A DNA stretch of 9,073 nucleotides from Thermodesulfobacteriota bacterium (GTDB lineage Bacteria; Desulfobacterota; SM23-61), in NCBI GenBank assembly GCA_030018715.1, contig JASEHN010000094.1:1-9073 (forward strand). Direction: 5' to 3'. Positions 1 through 5,861 of the stretch are shown piece after piece. The position numbers and the translations under genes were made by a program. The notes beneath the pieces are model-generated. The model was given only the letters and a program-made list of their open reading frames with translations, did not search any database and was not told where the DNA came from. The first letter of the stretch is position 1, and the number at the start of each line of letters is the position of its first letter.

Positions 1-36
1 GTGGCGGAGAGCTTTTTACTTTGCCATCCCAATTTT

Positions 37-49
37 GACTTTTTACGAG
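37..49. repeat. Solitary terminal repeat of the palindromic element family
   Basis: GACTTTTTACGAG is identical to the right terminal repeat of the element at 1878-1890, and the following bases are similar too (ATCAT here, ACCAT there). The sequence to its left does not match the core of either full copy. It may be the end of a diverged element extending off the left edge, or an isolated remnant. Confidence 0.5.
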
Positions 50-67
50 ATCATCTTTACTGGATAG

Positions 68-120
68 AAAAAAAGCGCCTAAGGCCTTCAAAAAAGAGCA
101 TTGAAGGCCCCCGCGCTTTT
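68..120 (-). terminator. Rho-independent terminator-like hairpin
   Basis: Two nested perfect stems: AAAAGCGC (71-78) with GCGCTTTT (113-120), and GGCCTTCA (83-90) with TGAAGGCC (102-109), separated by small internal loops and closed by an 11-base loop. Read on the minus strand, the stem runs into seven consecutive T (from 74 down to 68), a classical terminator. On the plus strand only four T follow. It probably ends leftward transcription from this gene group, about 340 bp past the last stop, although it could also belong to an unseen short RNA. Confidence 0.6.
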
Positions 121-251
121 AACGATAATAATACTCGACAAAGGAATAGTACAGATTTTCTTTGCTCGTGGAATTAGCCAACAAACCGAAAGTAAAAATA
201 CCCCATAGTTGTTTTTTACCTTTTGTTATCATATAAATCTGTCTTTACCCT

Positions 252-404
252 GAGCTTCTTGCAAAAGTCACTTACTCCGTCATTCCGCGAAAGCCGTCCG
301 CCTCAGGCGGACAGAATTTCTTGAAAATCCTGGATTCCGGGTCGCGCTTCGCTTGCCCGGAATGACGATTTCCTCTACTTTTCAAGAGTTTTGCAAGAGC
401 CTCC
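252..404. repeat. MITE-like palindromic repeat element, copy 1
   Basis: Ends are inverted: CTTGCAAAA (258-266) and TTTTGCAAG (389-397), with weaker matching outward to about 252 and 404. Inside is a core running from GTCATTCC (279-286) to GGAATGAC (359-366). The core contains a perfect 8-bp stem around one base, GTCCGCCT/AGGCGGAC (296-312), and a second stem ATTCCGGG/CCCGGAAT (334-341 and 356-363). No ORF is inside. It shares its core and the style of its ends with the element at 1761-1890, so the two belong to one dispersed family. It lies downstream of the binding-protein gene. Confidence 0.75.
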
Positions 405-432
405 CCTGTTAAATGGTAAACATCTAACAGGG
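404..432 (-). terminator. Hairpin just downstream of the binding-protein gene
   Basis: A perfect 8-bp stem, CCCTGTTA (404-411) with TAACAGGG (425-432), with a 13-base loop begins about 27 bases past the stop of the binding-protein gene. No T-run follows on the minus strand, so it is not a canonical Rho-independent terminator. It could stabilise the mRNA 3' end. Confidence 0.35.
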
Positions 433-458
433 TGCATCCGCCTGCAAAATTTATTCTC

Positions 459-1667
459 TCAATCGGCGAAAGCCCAGTCGCCGTCCTTGACTACGATCAT
501 TTCGAAGGCGTCTTTTTTCAGTCCGGTGTGATCTTCCGCAGACATGTTAAAAACACCCCCCGTTCCGGGCCAGTTTTTGATCTTGGTCTCCAGGTAATCC
601 CGGATTTTGGCCTTATTCGGGCCCACGGCCTTCAATGCCTCCACGAGCATCATAATGCCATCATAGGCGTGACCGCCGAAGGTACTCACCTCGGCCTTAA
701 AAAGCTTTTCATACTCGGTTTTGTACTTCATAATTACTGGTTTTTGCGGGTGGTCGGCTTTAATTTTTTCAGCCACTACAAGCCGGCCCAAGGGACATAA
801 AACACCTTCAGCAGCCCCACCGGCCAGCTCGATATTCCTCTTTGACCCGAAACCATGGCTCTGATAAAGGGGTATGTTCATGGATAGTTGCTTCCAGTTC
901 TTGGTCACAATGACCTGGGGCGGCCCTACGGACCAGTTGACCACTGCCTGGGCGTCCGTCCCTTTGATCTTGGTCAGTTGAGCGGTCATATCCGAATCTT
1001 TCGGGCCATAGAGTTCATCGGCGATGATGGAGATCCCGTAAGCCGGCGCCACCCGTTTCAGTTCCTTGCGACCGAAATCCCCGAAGCCGGTAGTCACGGT
1101 GATGATGGCCACGCGGGAGATTCCTTTCTTCTTCATGTGGTCATAAATTGTTTCCACCGCGGCCGTGTCTGTCTGTGGTGTTTTGAATATCCAGTGATTC
1201 TGCTTCTTGGGCATCTCAAATGTCTTGGCCTTGAGGATTCGATCCAATTCTTCTTTGGGAGTGACGATCGATAGAGCCGCGGCGCAAGAGATTAAAGGGG
1301 TTTTAGCTTTTTCCATGATCGGAACCACGGCCATACTCTCTCCTGTGGTGGAAGGGCCGACGATGGCCAAGACTTTATCTTTCTCCAGAAGCCTTTGCAC
1401 CGACAAGACAGCTTGACTTTCTTCGCTTTTGCTGTCTTCCACAATAATTTTTAAAGGATGACCATTAATCCCCCCGGCGGCATTAACCCAATCTTCGATC
1501 ATTTTAACCGTATTTCGCTCAGGTTCACCCAGGAAAGACGCCGCTCCGGTGACGCTTAAAACCGCTCCGATCACATAGGGCTTTTTCTCCGCCCATGAAG
1601 CGCCAGGACTTGCCCCCAGAATCAGAAGGCAAACAATGATGATGGCAACAAAACATTTTCTCTTCAT
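459..1667 (-). CDS. ABC transporter periplasmic substrate-binding protein, branched-chain amino acid (LivK/HAAT) type
   Basis: The 402-residue product begins with a clear signal peptide: KRK, a hydrophobic run at about residues 6-19, and a likely cleavage site after ASWA near residue 26. The mature part matches the type I periplasmic binding fold (Peripla_BP_6). It opens with YVIGAVLSVTGAASFLG, followed by the GGINGHPLKIIVEDS block at about 65-79, LAIVGPSTTGESMAV at about 100-114, and GGHAYDGIMMLVEAL near 331-345. Length is normal for the family. The ATG has an excellent Shine-Dalgarno, AGAGGTGA at 1672-1679. Such proteins deliver hydrophobic amino acids, amides or aromatic acids to a LivHMGF permease, but no permease genes are in this window. 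The ligand cannot be read from sequence. The paaK, ACT and ior genes upstream make an aromatic amino acid or aryl acid a reasonable guess. It is separated from the ACT gene by a 305-bp gap with a repeat, so it may have its own promoter. Confidence 0.93.
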   Translation of the reverse strand: MKRKCFVAIIIVCLLILGASPGASWAEKKPYVIGAVLSVTGAASFLGEPERNTVKMIEDWVNAAGGINGHPLKIIVEDSKSEESQAVLSVQRLLEKDKVLAIVGPSTTGESMAVVPIMEKAKTPLISCAAALSIVTPKEELDRILKAKTFEMPKKQNHWIFKTPQTDTAAVETIYDHMKKKGISRVAIITVTTGFGDFGRKELKRVAPAYGISIIADELYGPKDSDMTAQLTKIKGTDAQAVVNWSVGPPQVIVTKNWKQLSMNIPLYQSHGFGSKRNIELAGGAAEGVLCPLGRLVVAEKIKADHPQKPVIMKYKTEYEKLFKAEVSTFGGHAYDGIMMLVEALKAVGPNKAKIRDYLETKIKNWPGTGGVFNMSAEDHTGLKKDAFEMIVVKDGDWAFAD

Positions 1668-1972
1668 AAGATCACCTCTTTTTCTTTTTTATTTTTGGCC
1701 GATAATCCATTTTAGCATCCGGCTATCATTGCAAAATTATCAATGGTCAATGATGATGAACTCGTAAAAAGTCAGAATTCCCTTCATTATGTCATTCCGG
1801 CGAAAGCCGGAATCCAGTAAATTCAAGCAGTTCTGTCCGCCTGAGGCGGACTGCTTTCGCAGGAGTGACAGTTTTACGACTTTTTACGAGACCATAATGA
1901 TCAATGAAAAATTAGCAATGAAAAAAGACCTTGTTAGGGGAACGGTTTATTGCTAAAGGTATCCCCGTTTTT
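1668..1972. other. Intergenic gap between the ACT gene and the binding-protein gene
   Basis: It contains the 130-bp palindromic element, a possible weak terminator next to the ACT stop, and the Shine-Dalgarno of the binding-protein gene. For a minus-strand promoter, TTGACC (1745-1750) is a fair -35, but no good -10 lies at the right distance. TAAAAT (1710-1715) could serve as a -10 without a clear -35. No gene seen. Confidence 0.5.
1761..1890. repeat. MITE-like palindromic repeat element, copy 2
   Basis: A 130-bp unit with perfect 13-bp terminal inverted repeats: CTCGTAAAAAGTC (1761-1773) and its complement (1878-1890). The core runs from GTCATTCC (1791-1798) to GGAGTGAC (1862-1869). It holds an 8-bp stem with a GAAA tetraloop, ATTCCGGC/GCCGGAAT (1794-1813), and the palindrome GTCCGCCT-G-AGGCGGAC (1835-1851). 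The flanks (1727-1760 and 1891-1920) are themselves imperfect inverted repeats, starting from CATTGC and GCAATG, so the palindrome may extend to about 194 bp. It has no coding capacity and occupies the gap between the ACT gene and the binding-protein gene. Confidence 0.8.
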
Positions 1973-1974
1973 TT
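1921..1974 (-). terminator. Possible weak terminator after the ACT gene
   Basis: Just beyond the ACT stop, ACCTT (1956-1960 on the minus strand) can pair with AAGGT (1928-1932), followed on the minus strand by six T in the 1921-1926 run. A competing GGGGA/TCCCC pairing (1937-1941 with 1962-1966) faces seven T on the plus side. The stems are only 5 bp, so this is tentative. Confidence 0.3.
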
Positions 1975-2404
1975 AAAGCGCGTAAACTTTCTCCCCTTCT
2001 AAAATCCGCACTTTTTTCTCGGCCAGGACAGCGATGGCCCGGTCGGTTTCATCGAAGCGGAAAATAATAATGGCATTCTCCCCACTCTGCTGGACGAAAG
2101 CATAAAGGTATTCCACGTTGATTCTGGCTTCGGCTAAAATTTTCAAAATGTCCGCCAATCCCCCCGGCCGGTCGGGAACTTCTACAGCGACCACTTCGGT
2201 CTTTCTAACCGTGAAACCCTTCGGCCCCAAGGCCTCCTTGGCTTTTTCGTTGTCGTTGACAATCAACCGCAGGATGCCAAAGTCTTTGGTGTCGGCCAAA
2301 GAAAGAGCCCGGATATTCACTCCCGCCTCGCCGAGGATCCTGGTTACTTCGGCTAATGCCCCGGGCTTATTTTCCAGGAAAACAGACATCTGTTCGACTT
2401 TCAT
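1973..2404 (-). CDS. Tandem ACT-domain amino-acid-binding protein
   Basis: The 143-residue product is two ACT domains in series and nothing else. The first (about 3-68) has ENKPGALAEVTRILGEAGVN followed by IRALSL. The second (about 71-140) has PDRPGGLADILKILAEARIN followed by VEYLYAF. Both carry the PG(A/G)LA turn and the G/R-(V/I)-N strand start that form the ligand-binding interface in ACT regulators. There is no catalytic or DNA-binding domain, so it probably senses an amino acid and acts on a partner protein. It lies 80 bp downstream of paaK on the same strand, a pairing I recall as common in anaerobic bacteria and archaea, so control of the ligase or of this pathway by an aromatic or branched amino acid is a sensible inference. 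The ATG at 2402-2404 has GGAGG at 2411-2415, six bases away. No signal peptide, so cytoplasmic. Confidence 0.9.
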   Translation of the reverse strand: MKVEQMSVFLENKPGALAEVTRILGEAGVNIRALSLADTKDFGILRLIVNDNEKAKEALGPKGFTVRKTEVVAVEVPDRPGGLADILKILAEARINVEYLYAFVQQSGENAIIIFRFDETDRAIAVLAEKKVRILEGEKVYAL

Positions 2405-2447
2405 GACCTTCCTCCAAAATCAGAATAAATTCCTGTTTCGGCTTTTC

Positions 2448-2474
2448 TCCTGTCTTCTGACTCCTGTCTCCTGA
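2448..2474. repeat. Short direct repeat between paaK and the ACT gene
   Basis: TCCTGTCTTCTGA (2448-2460) and TCCTGTCTCCTGA (2462-2474) match at 12 of 13 bases and are separated by one base. They lie in the 80-bp gap downstream of paaK. This looks like a short, slippage-prone intergenic repeat. Confidence 0.55.
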
Positions 2475-2484
2475 ATTCTCGTCT

Positions 2485-3786
2485 TTATATTTTCCGTTTA
2501 TCTATTACCCGCTGAGCTTTCCCTTCACTGCGCTGGATACTCTTAGGTTCAACCAGCTTGACTTCGGCGGTAACTCCCAAAAGGTCTTTGATATCATTCT
2601 CGATCTTCCGGGTTATGACTTGCAGGTTTTTGATTTCATCCGAAAAGACTTTCTCGTTGACCTCCACCTGCACCTCCAGGGTGTCCAGATTTCCCTTGCG
2701 GTCAACGATCAGCAGGTAATGAGGTTCCACTCCTTCGATATTCATCAGGACACTTTCGATCTGAGAAGGAAAGACATTCACTCCCCGGATGATGAGCATA
2801 TCATCGCTGCGCCCGCTAACCCGTTCCATGCGCACGTGCGTCCGCCCGCACTTGCAGGGTTGGGCATAAAGAACTGATATGTCGCGGGTGCGGTAACGGA
2901 TTAATGGAAAGGCTTCCTTAGTAATAGTGGTGAAGACCAATTCCCCTTTTTCCCCATAAGGGAGCATTGCGCCAGTCTGCGGGTTGATAATTTCCGGGAT
3001 AAAATGATCTTCGAAGACATGCAAGCCCTGCTTGGCTTCAAGGCACTCTATACTTACCCCAGGTCCAATGACTTCACTCAAGCCGTAAATGTCAATGGCC
3101 TGGAGGTTGAGCTTCCGTTCAATTTCTTCGCGCATTTTCTCGGACCACGGTTCGGCTCCGAAGATGCCCACCCGTAATTTCAGTTGTTTTATGTCCACCC
3201 CCATTTCTTCGGCGGTCTCAGCCAGAAAAAGAGCATAAGAGGGAGTGCAGGTCAGCACCGTGGAGCCAAAATCCTGCATGATAATAATCTGGCGTTTGCT
3301 GTTCCCGCCGGATATGGGAATAACCGCCGCGCCCAATTTTTCCGCCCCGTAATGGACCCCCAGACCTCCAGTAAAAAGCCCATACCCATAGGCGTTCTGG
3401 ATAATGTCATTTTTTTGCGCTCCAGCGGCCGCGAGGGAACGGGCCATCAGCTCTGCCCAGGTGTCAATGTCCTGGCGTGTATAGCCAACCACGGTTTGTT
3501 TGCCTGTTGTTCCGGAGGAAGCATGGATGCGCACCACCTGTTCCATGGGCACAGCAAATAGGCCAAAAGGGTAATGATCACGCAGGTCCGTTTTCGTGGT
3601 AAAGGGGAGACGTTGTAGATCTTTTAAAGATTTAATATCCGCAGGCTGGATGCCGGCTTCGTCAAATTTTTTCTTGTAGAAAGGAACTGTAGCATAGACT
3701 CTATCCGCGGTAGCCATGAGGCGTTTTAGCTGTAAAGCCTGCAATTCTTCCCGCGGCAAAGTCTCCAACTCTTCATTCCAGATCAT
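2485..3786 (-). CDS. paaK: Phenylacetate-CoA ligase (AMP-forming)
   Basis: The 433-residue product is a full-length member of the short PaaK branch of the adenylate-forming enzymes. It would activate phenylacetate or a related aryl acid with ATP and CoA, giving aryl-acetyl-CoA, AMP and pyrophosphate in the cytoplasm. Visible motifs: the phosphate loop SSGTTGK at about 90-96, the adenine-site motif YGLSE at 234-238, RYRTRD near 297-302, the hinge region GRSDDMLIIRGVNVFPSQIE at 325-344, and the C-terminal EGKAQRV near 421-427 with the presumed catalytic lysine. A C-x-C pair at 311-313 before GRTH is also typical of PaaK. The start is supported by GGAGGA at 3794-3799, seven bases upstream. No aerobic paa ring-opening genes are nearby. 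With iorAB upstream, a role in interconverting arylacetates, arylacetyl-CoA and aromatic amino acids is more likely. The exact acid is not determined. Confidence 0.94.
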   Translation of the reverse strand: MIWNEELETLPREELQALQLKRLMATADRVYATVPFYKKKFDEAGIQPADIKSLKDLQRLPFTTKTDLRDHYPFGLFAVPMEQVVRIHASSGTTGKQTVVGYTRQDIDTWAELMARSLAAAGAQKNDIIQNAYGYGLFTGGLGVHYGAEKLGAAVIPISGGNSKRQIIIMQDFGSTVLTCTPSYALFLAETAEEMGVDIKQLKLRVGIFGAEPWSEKMREEIERKLNLQAIDIYGLSEVIGPGVSIECLEAKQGLHVFEDHFIPEIINPQTGAMLPYGEKGELVFTTITKEAFPLIRYRTRDISVLYAQPCKCGRTHVRMERVSGRSDDMLIIRGVNVFPSQIESVLMNIEGVEPHYLLIVDRKGNLDTLEVQVEVNEKVFSDEIKNLQVITRKIENDIKDLLGVTAEVKLVEPKSIQRSEGKAQRVIDKRKI

Positions 3787-3821
3787 TGAAAAGTCCTCCG
3801 GAATTAAATCATAAATAAAAT

Positions 3822-3904
3822 AATAGGTAATAGGTTATTGGTTATTGGTTATTGGTTATAGGTCATAGGGGTTATTGGTTGTTACCTATCACCTATTACC
3901 TATT
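3822..3904. repeat. Heptamer tandem repeats bounded by a 14-bp inverted repeat
   Basis: The arms AATAGGTAATAGGT (3822-3835) and its exact complement (3891-3904) enclose tandem heptamers. Three exact TTATTGG units run at 3835-3855, then TTATAGG and TCATAGG, and one more TTATTGG at 3872-3878. It fills most of the gap between yidD and paaK. The right arm supplies the last codons and the first base of the stop of yidD. In the paaK-side mRNA the arms could form a long A/U-rich hairpin followed by AUUUUAUUUAU, about 20 bases before the paaK Shine-Dalgarno. Confidence 0.8.
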
Positions 3905-4332
3905 TTTTTATCCCACCAGAAATCGTTATTCTCTACTGGATCATAATAACGAAAAGAATCGTTAATCTTTATCAAGGGGGCCCTATAAATTTCATCTGAT
4001 TCGTGGAGCAAGCGGCCGAAAGCCATTACCAGACCTACGAGAGCCCCATGCTTGCGGACGGCTTCCAGAGCATATTGCGAACAGGAGGGATAACTCGGGC
4101 ATCTATCTCCGTCCACCGGGCTAATGTAATTCTTGAAAAACCCGACTAATCCTTCTACCGCCCTTTGCGCCAGGAAAGCCTCCTGTTCCAGGTTCTTTTT
4201 GCCGGCCCGAGAAAATGAATTTTCCCAGGGTTCTTGGAAACGGCCTTCTTCGGCATAGCCCGCTTTTATACTTAAGGTTTGAAAGGGAAGACCGATAAAT
4301 AATAAAATAAAAGCCAACACTTTAAAAAGCAT
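3889..4332 (-). CDS. yidD: YidD-family membrane protein insertion efficiency factor, with N-terminal signal-like segment
   Basis: The 147-residue product contains the complete YidD core at about 58-140. The hallmark is NYISPVDGDRCPSYPSCSQY followed by ALEAVRKHG, with conserved cysteines at 78 and 84 (the ISP..G..C...PSCS.Y signature). Ordinary YidD is about 70-90 residues. This one has some 55 extra N-terminal residues: a hydrophobic stretch at 4-20 that looks like a signal peptide or anchor (possible cleavage after GYA, residue 27) and a charged linker. Classical YidD aids YidC/Sec insertion at the inner membrane and is encoded between rnpA and yidC; neither is here. Its ATG overlaps the stop of the upstream TPR gene by 11 bp and has no close Shine-Dalgarno, suggesting translational coupling. 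The last codons (IGNR and the stop) lie inside one arm of a repeat. The family call is firm; localisation and role are inferred. Confidence 0.88.
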   Translation of the reverse strand: MLFKVLAFILLFIGLPFQTLSIKAGYAEEGRFQEPWENSFSRAGKKNLEQEAFLAQRAVEGLVGFFKNYISPVDGDRCPSYPSCSQYALEAVRKHGALVGLVMAFGRLLHESDEIYRAPLIKINDSFRYYDPVENNDFWWDKKIGNR

Positions 4333-5281
4333 AATTTATGGAAATCACAGGGCTCCTGCCAAAAAGAGAAATCCCAATAGAAGTCGGGCTTCCCCTCTCT
4401 AAGTAATCAAGGTATTCCTGTTTTTTTCTTTTGTTATATTTATGAGCACTGGCTACCGCACTGTAGATGTTCCCACTATACCATCCCAATTCAAAAAAGG
4501 TCAATATCCCGGCAACCACGTAATTTTTGCGCTCAAAAGCTTCCACCATTCCCCAGATAAAAGCTCCGTTGAGTAGGAAGGCAATGGTTGCATCCCTGTA
4601 TCGTTCGCAATATAAATGCCCCGAACCTGGAAGAACAGCAGCCAGGATTCCGGCAGTTTCTGGAGATTTTTGGGGAATTTCATGAATCCGCTCCAACCCT
4701 TGAGCAAAGTGTTGGCTTTTTATGTATAATTTACTGTTTTTATTTATTTTATTATATTCGCTAACAGCTTCTTTCCATTTCTCTTCCATAAGGTATGTGC
4801 TGGCGATCTGCCAGTGGGCTTCATCCTCGACAGGTGTCCCGGGAGATATTTCTCTAGCTTTATAGAAAAAAAGGCGGGCCTGTGAATATTCTTTTTTTTC
4901 TCTAAAACAGAGACCCGTAAGCAATAAGGCTTCCGCTGTTCGCTCTGAATTAGGGAATTTTTTTATCAGGTAGTCGCTGGCAGAAATGGCCTCATCCCAT
5001 TTCCTTCCGTTAAAATAGGATTTGGCTATTTTCCAGAGCGCTTCCTCGATTCTGACGCTCTGCGGAAAGAAAAAAAGGAAGCGCTTGTACTCCGTGATCG
5101 CTCGATAATAATCTCCTTCTTTAAAAAAGTGGTCGGCCAGATCCATTTGCAGCTTTTCATCGATGACCCTTTTCTCCCCCTCCTCAGCGGAAAAAACCAG
5201 CGGTGTGGAAAGGAAAAAAAATACCAGCAGGAAACATTGAGCCCGCCTGCGGGTTGCCGGCCATTTGCGCTTCGGCCTCAA
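4322..5281 (-). CDS. Exported TPR protein with hydrophobic PGSG-type C-terminal membrane region
   Basis: The 319-residue product starts with a basic stretch and a hydrophobic run at about 15-31 ending in VFSAEE, a signal peptide. Residues about 46-195 hold four or so TPR/BamD-like helical hairpins, for example DYYRAITEYKRFLFFFPQS, KWDEAISASDYLIKKFPNS and KEYSQARLFFYKAREISPG. From about 209 the protein turns hydrophobic: AAVLPGSGHLYCERYRDATI, then FLLNGAFIWGMVEAF and VAGILTFFELGWY. This PGSG-x-(L/F)-Y arrangement is seen in small membrane domains of the TM2/DUF5683 kind. The start is TTG, one base after the iorB stop, supported by AGGAG at 5290-5294. No ATG occurs before residue 46. It overlaps yidD downstream, so the two probably work together in the envelope. 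BamD itself is unlikely because of the C-terminal membrane part. Specific function unknown. Confidence 0.82.
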   Translation of the reverse strand: MRPKRKWPATRRRAQCFLLVFFFLSTPLVFSAEEGEKRVIDEKLQMDLADHFFKEGDYYRAITEYKRFLFFFPQSVRIEEALWKIAKSYFNGRKWDEAISASDYLIKKFPNSERTAEALLLTGLCFREKKEYSQARLFFYKAREISPGTPVEDEAHWQIASTYLMEEKWKEAVSEYNKINKNSKLYIKSQHFAQGLERIHEIPQKSPETAGILAAVLPGSGHLYCERYRDATIAFLLNGAFIWGMVEAFERKNYVVAGILTFFELGWYSGNIYSAVASAHKYNKRKKQEYLDYLERGSPTSIGISLFGRSPVISINYAF

Positions 5282-5282
5282 T

Positions 5283-5861
5283 TCAGGCGCTCCTGCCTAG
5301 CTCAAAAGCCTCCAGGTTGACCTTTTGGGCTTGAGCAGGGAACCGGCTAAGGATGTTTTCCGTCCAGATTTTTTCGGAGATAGGCAGGAAGGGCTGCAAA
5401 GCTCCCAGTAAGATAATATTCACGGCCCGAACATCTCCAACCTGCAAAGCCAGATCCCTGGCCGGGATACCTTTGAATTTTCCCGCTCTCCGGGAAAGAA
5501 TTTCGGCAGCGCCCTCCGGGTAGGCTTCATTCCCCAGGGAAACCGCAGGGGGATTAAGACGCTGTCTATTTAAAATGATGGTGGATTTCGGGCCCAGGTA
5601 ATGCAGGTAGCGCAGGGCCTCCAACTCCTCAAAGGACATAAAAATATCTACTTCCCCTTCTTTTATCAAAGGAGAAAAAACCTTCGGGCCAAAGCGGACG
5701 TGGGTGGAGACGCTCCCCCCCCTCTGGGCCATGCCGTGTACTTCGCTCTTCTTCACGTCAAAACCCGCCTCTAAAAAAACATCGGCCATAATTTCGGAAG
5801 CCAGAATGATCCCCTGGCCGCCAACTCCTACTATCAAAATATTTGTAGTCTTATTGTCCAT
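5283..5861 (-). CDS. iorB: Indolepyruvate:ferredoxin oxidoreductase, beta subunit
   Basis: The 192-residue product is the gamma-type (POR_gamma) domain subunit of a 2-oxoacid:ferredoxin oxidoreductase. The N-terminus has NILIVGVGGQGIILASEIMA (about 7-26) with the GxGGQG nucleotide-type loop. Residues about 39-58 are SEVHGMAQRGGSVSTHVRFG, the family's most conserved block. With IorA it forms the enzyme that oxidatively decarboxylates indolepyruvate, phenylpyruvate and similar arylpyruvates to aryl-acetyl-CoA, reducing ferredoxin, or runs the reverse carboxylation. Length is the usual 190-200. Its ATG overlaps the end of iorA by 11 bp and follows AAAGGA at 5867-5872, indicating coupled translation of the two subunits. 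Downstream, the stop is one base from the TTG start of the TPR gene. Cytoplasmic; no signal peptide. Confidence 0.95.
   Translation of the reverse strand: MDNKTTNILIVGVGGQGIILASEIMADVFLEAGFDVKKSEVHGMAQRGGSVSTHVRFGPKVFSPLIKEGEVDIFMSFEELEALRYLHYLGPKSTIILNRQRLNPPAVSLGNEAYPEGAAEILSRRAGKFKGIPARDLALQVGDVRAVNIILLGALQPFLPISEKIWTENILSRFPAQAQKVNLEAFELGRSA
5290..5294 (-). promoter_or_regulatory. Ribosome binding site for the TTG start of the TPR/PGSG gene
   Basis: AGGAG on the minus strand lies eight bases upstream of the TTG at 5279-5281 and inside the last codons of iorB. The spacing is ideal and supports this TTG start. It also means ribosomes finishing iorB (TGA at 5283-5285) end on top of the next start. 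Confidence 0.6.

Larger units (their letters stand above)
1..458. other. Gene-free left end
   Basis: No convincing coding region is seen. It holds the lone repeat end (37-49), the strong hairpin with a minus-strand T-run (68-120), repeat copy 1 (252-404) and the hairpin at 404-432. The stretch 121-250 is A/T-rich and I see nothing in it that can be named. Confidence 0.6.

Noticed and set aside
432..800. Plus-strand open frame of 122 codons
   Set aside because: It lies opposite the 3' part of the binding-protein gene, has no convincing Shine-Dalgarno and no recognisable protein character.
3835..3878. CRISPR-like array
   Set aside because: The units are 7-bp contiguous heptamers with no spacers and no cas genes nearby.
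4322..5281. BamD assignment for the TPR protein
   Set aside because: The N-terminal repeats resemble BamD, but there is no lipobox cysteine at the signal peptide end, and the C-terminus is a hydrophobic membrane region absent from BamD.
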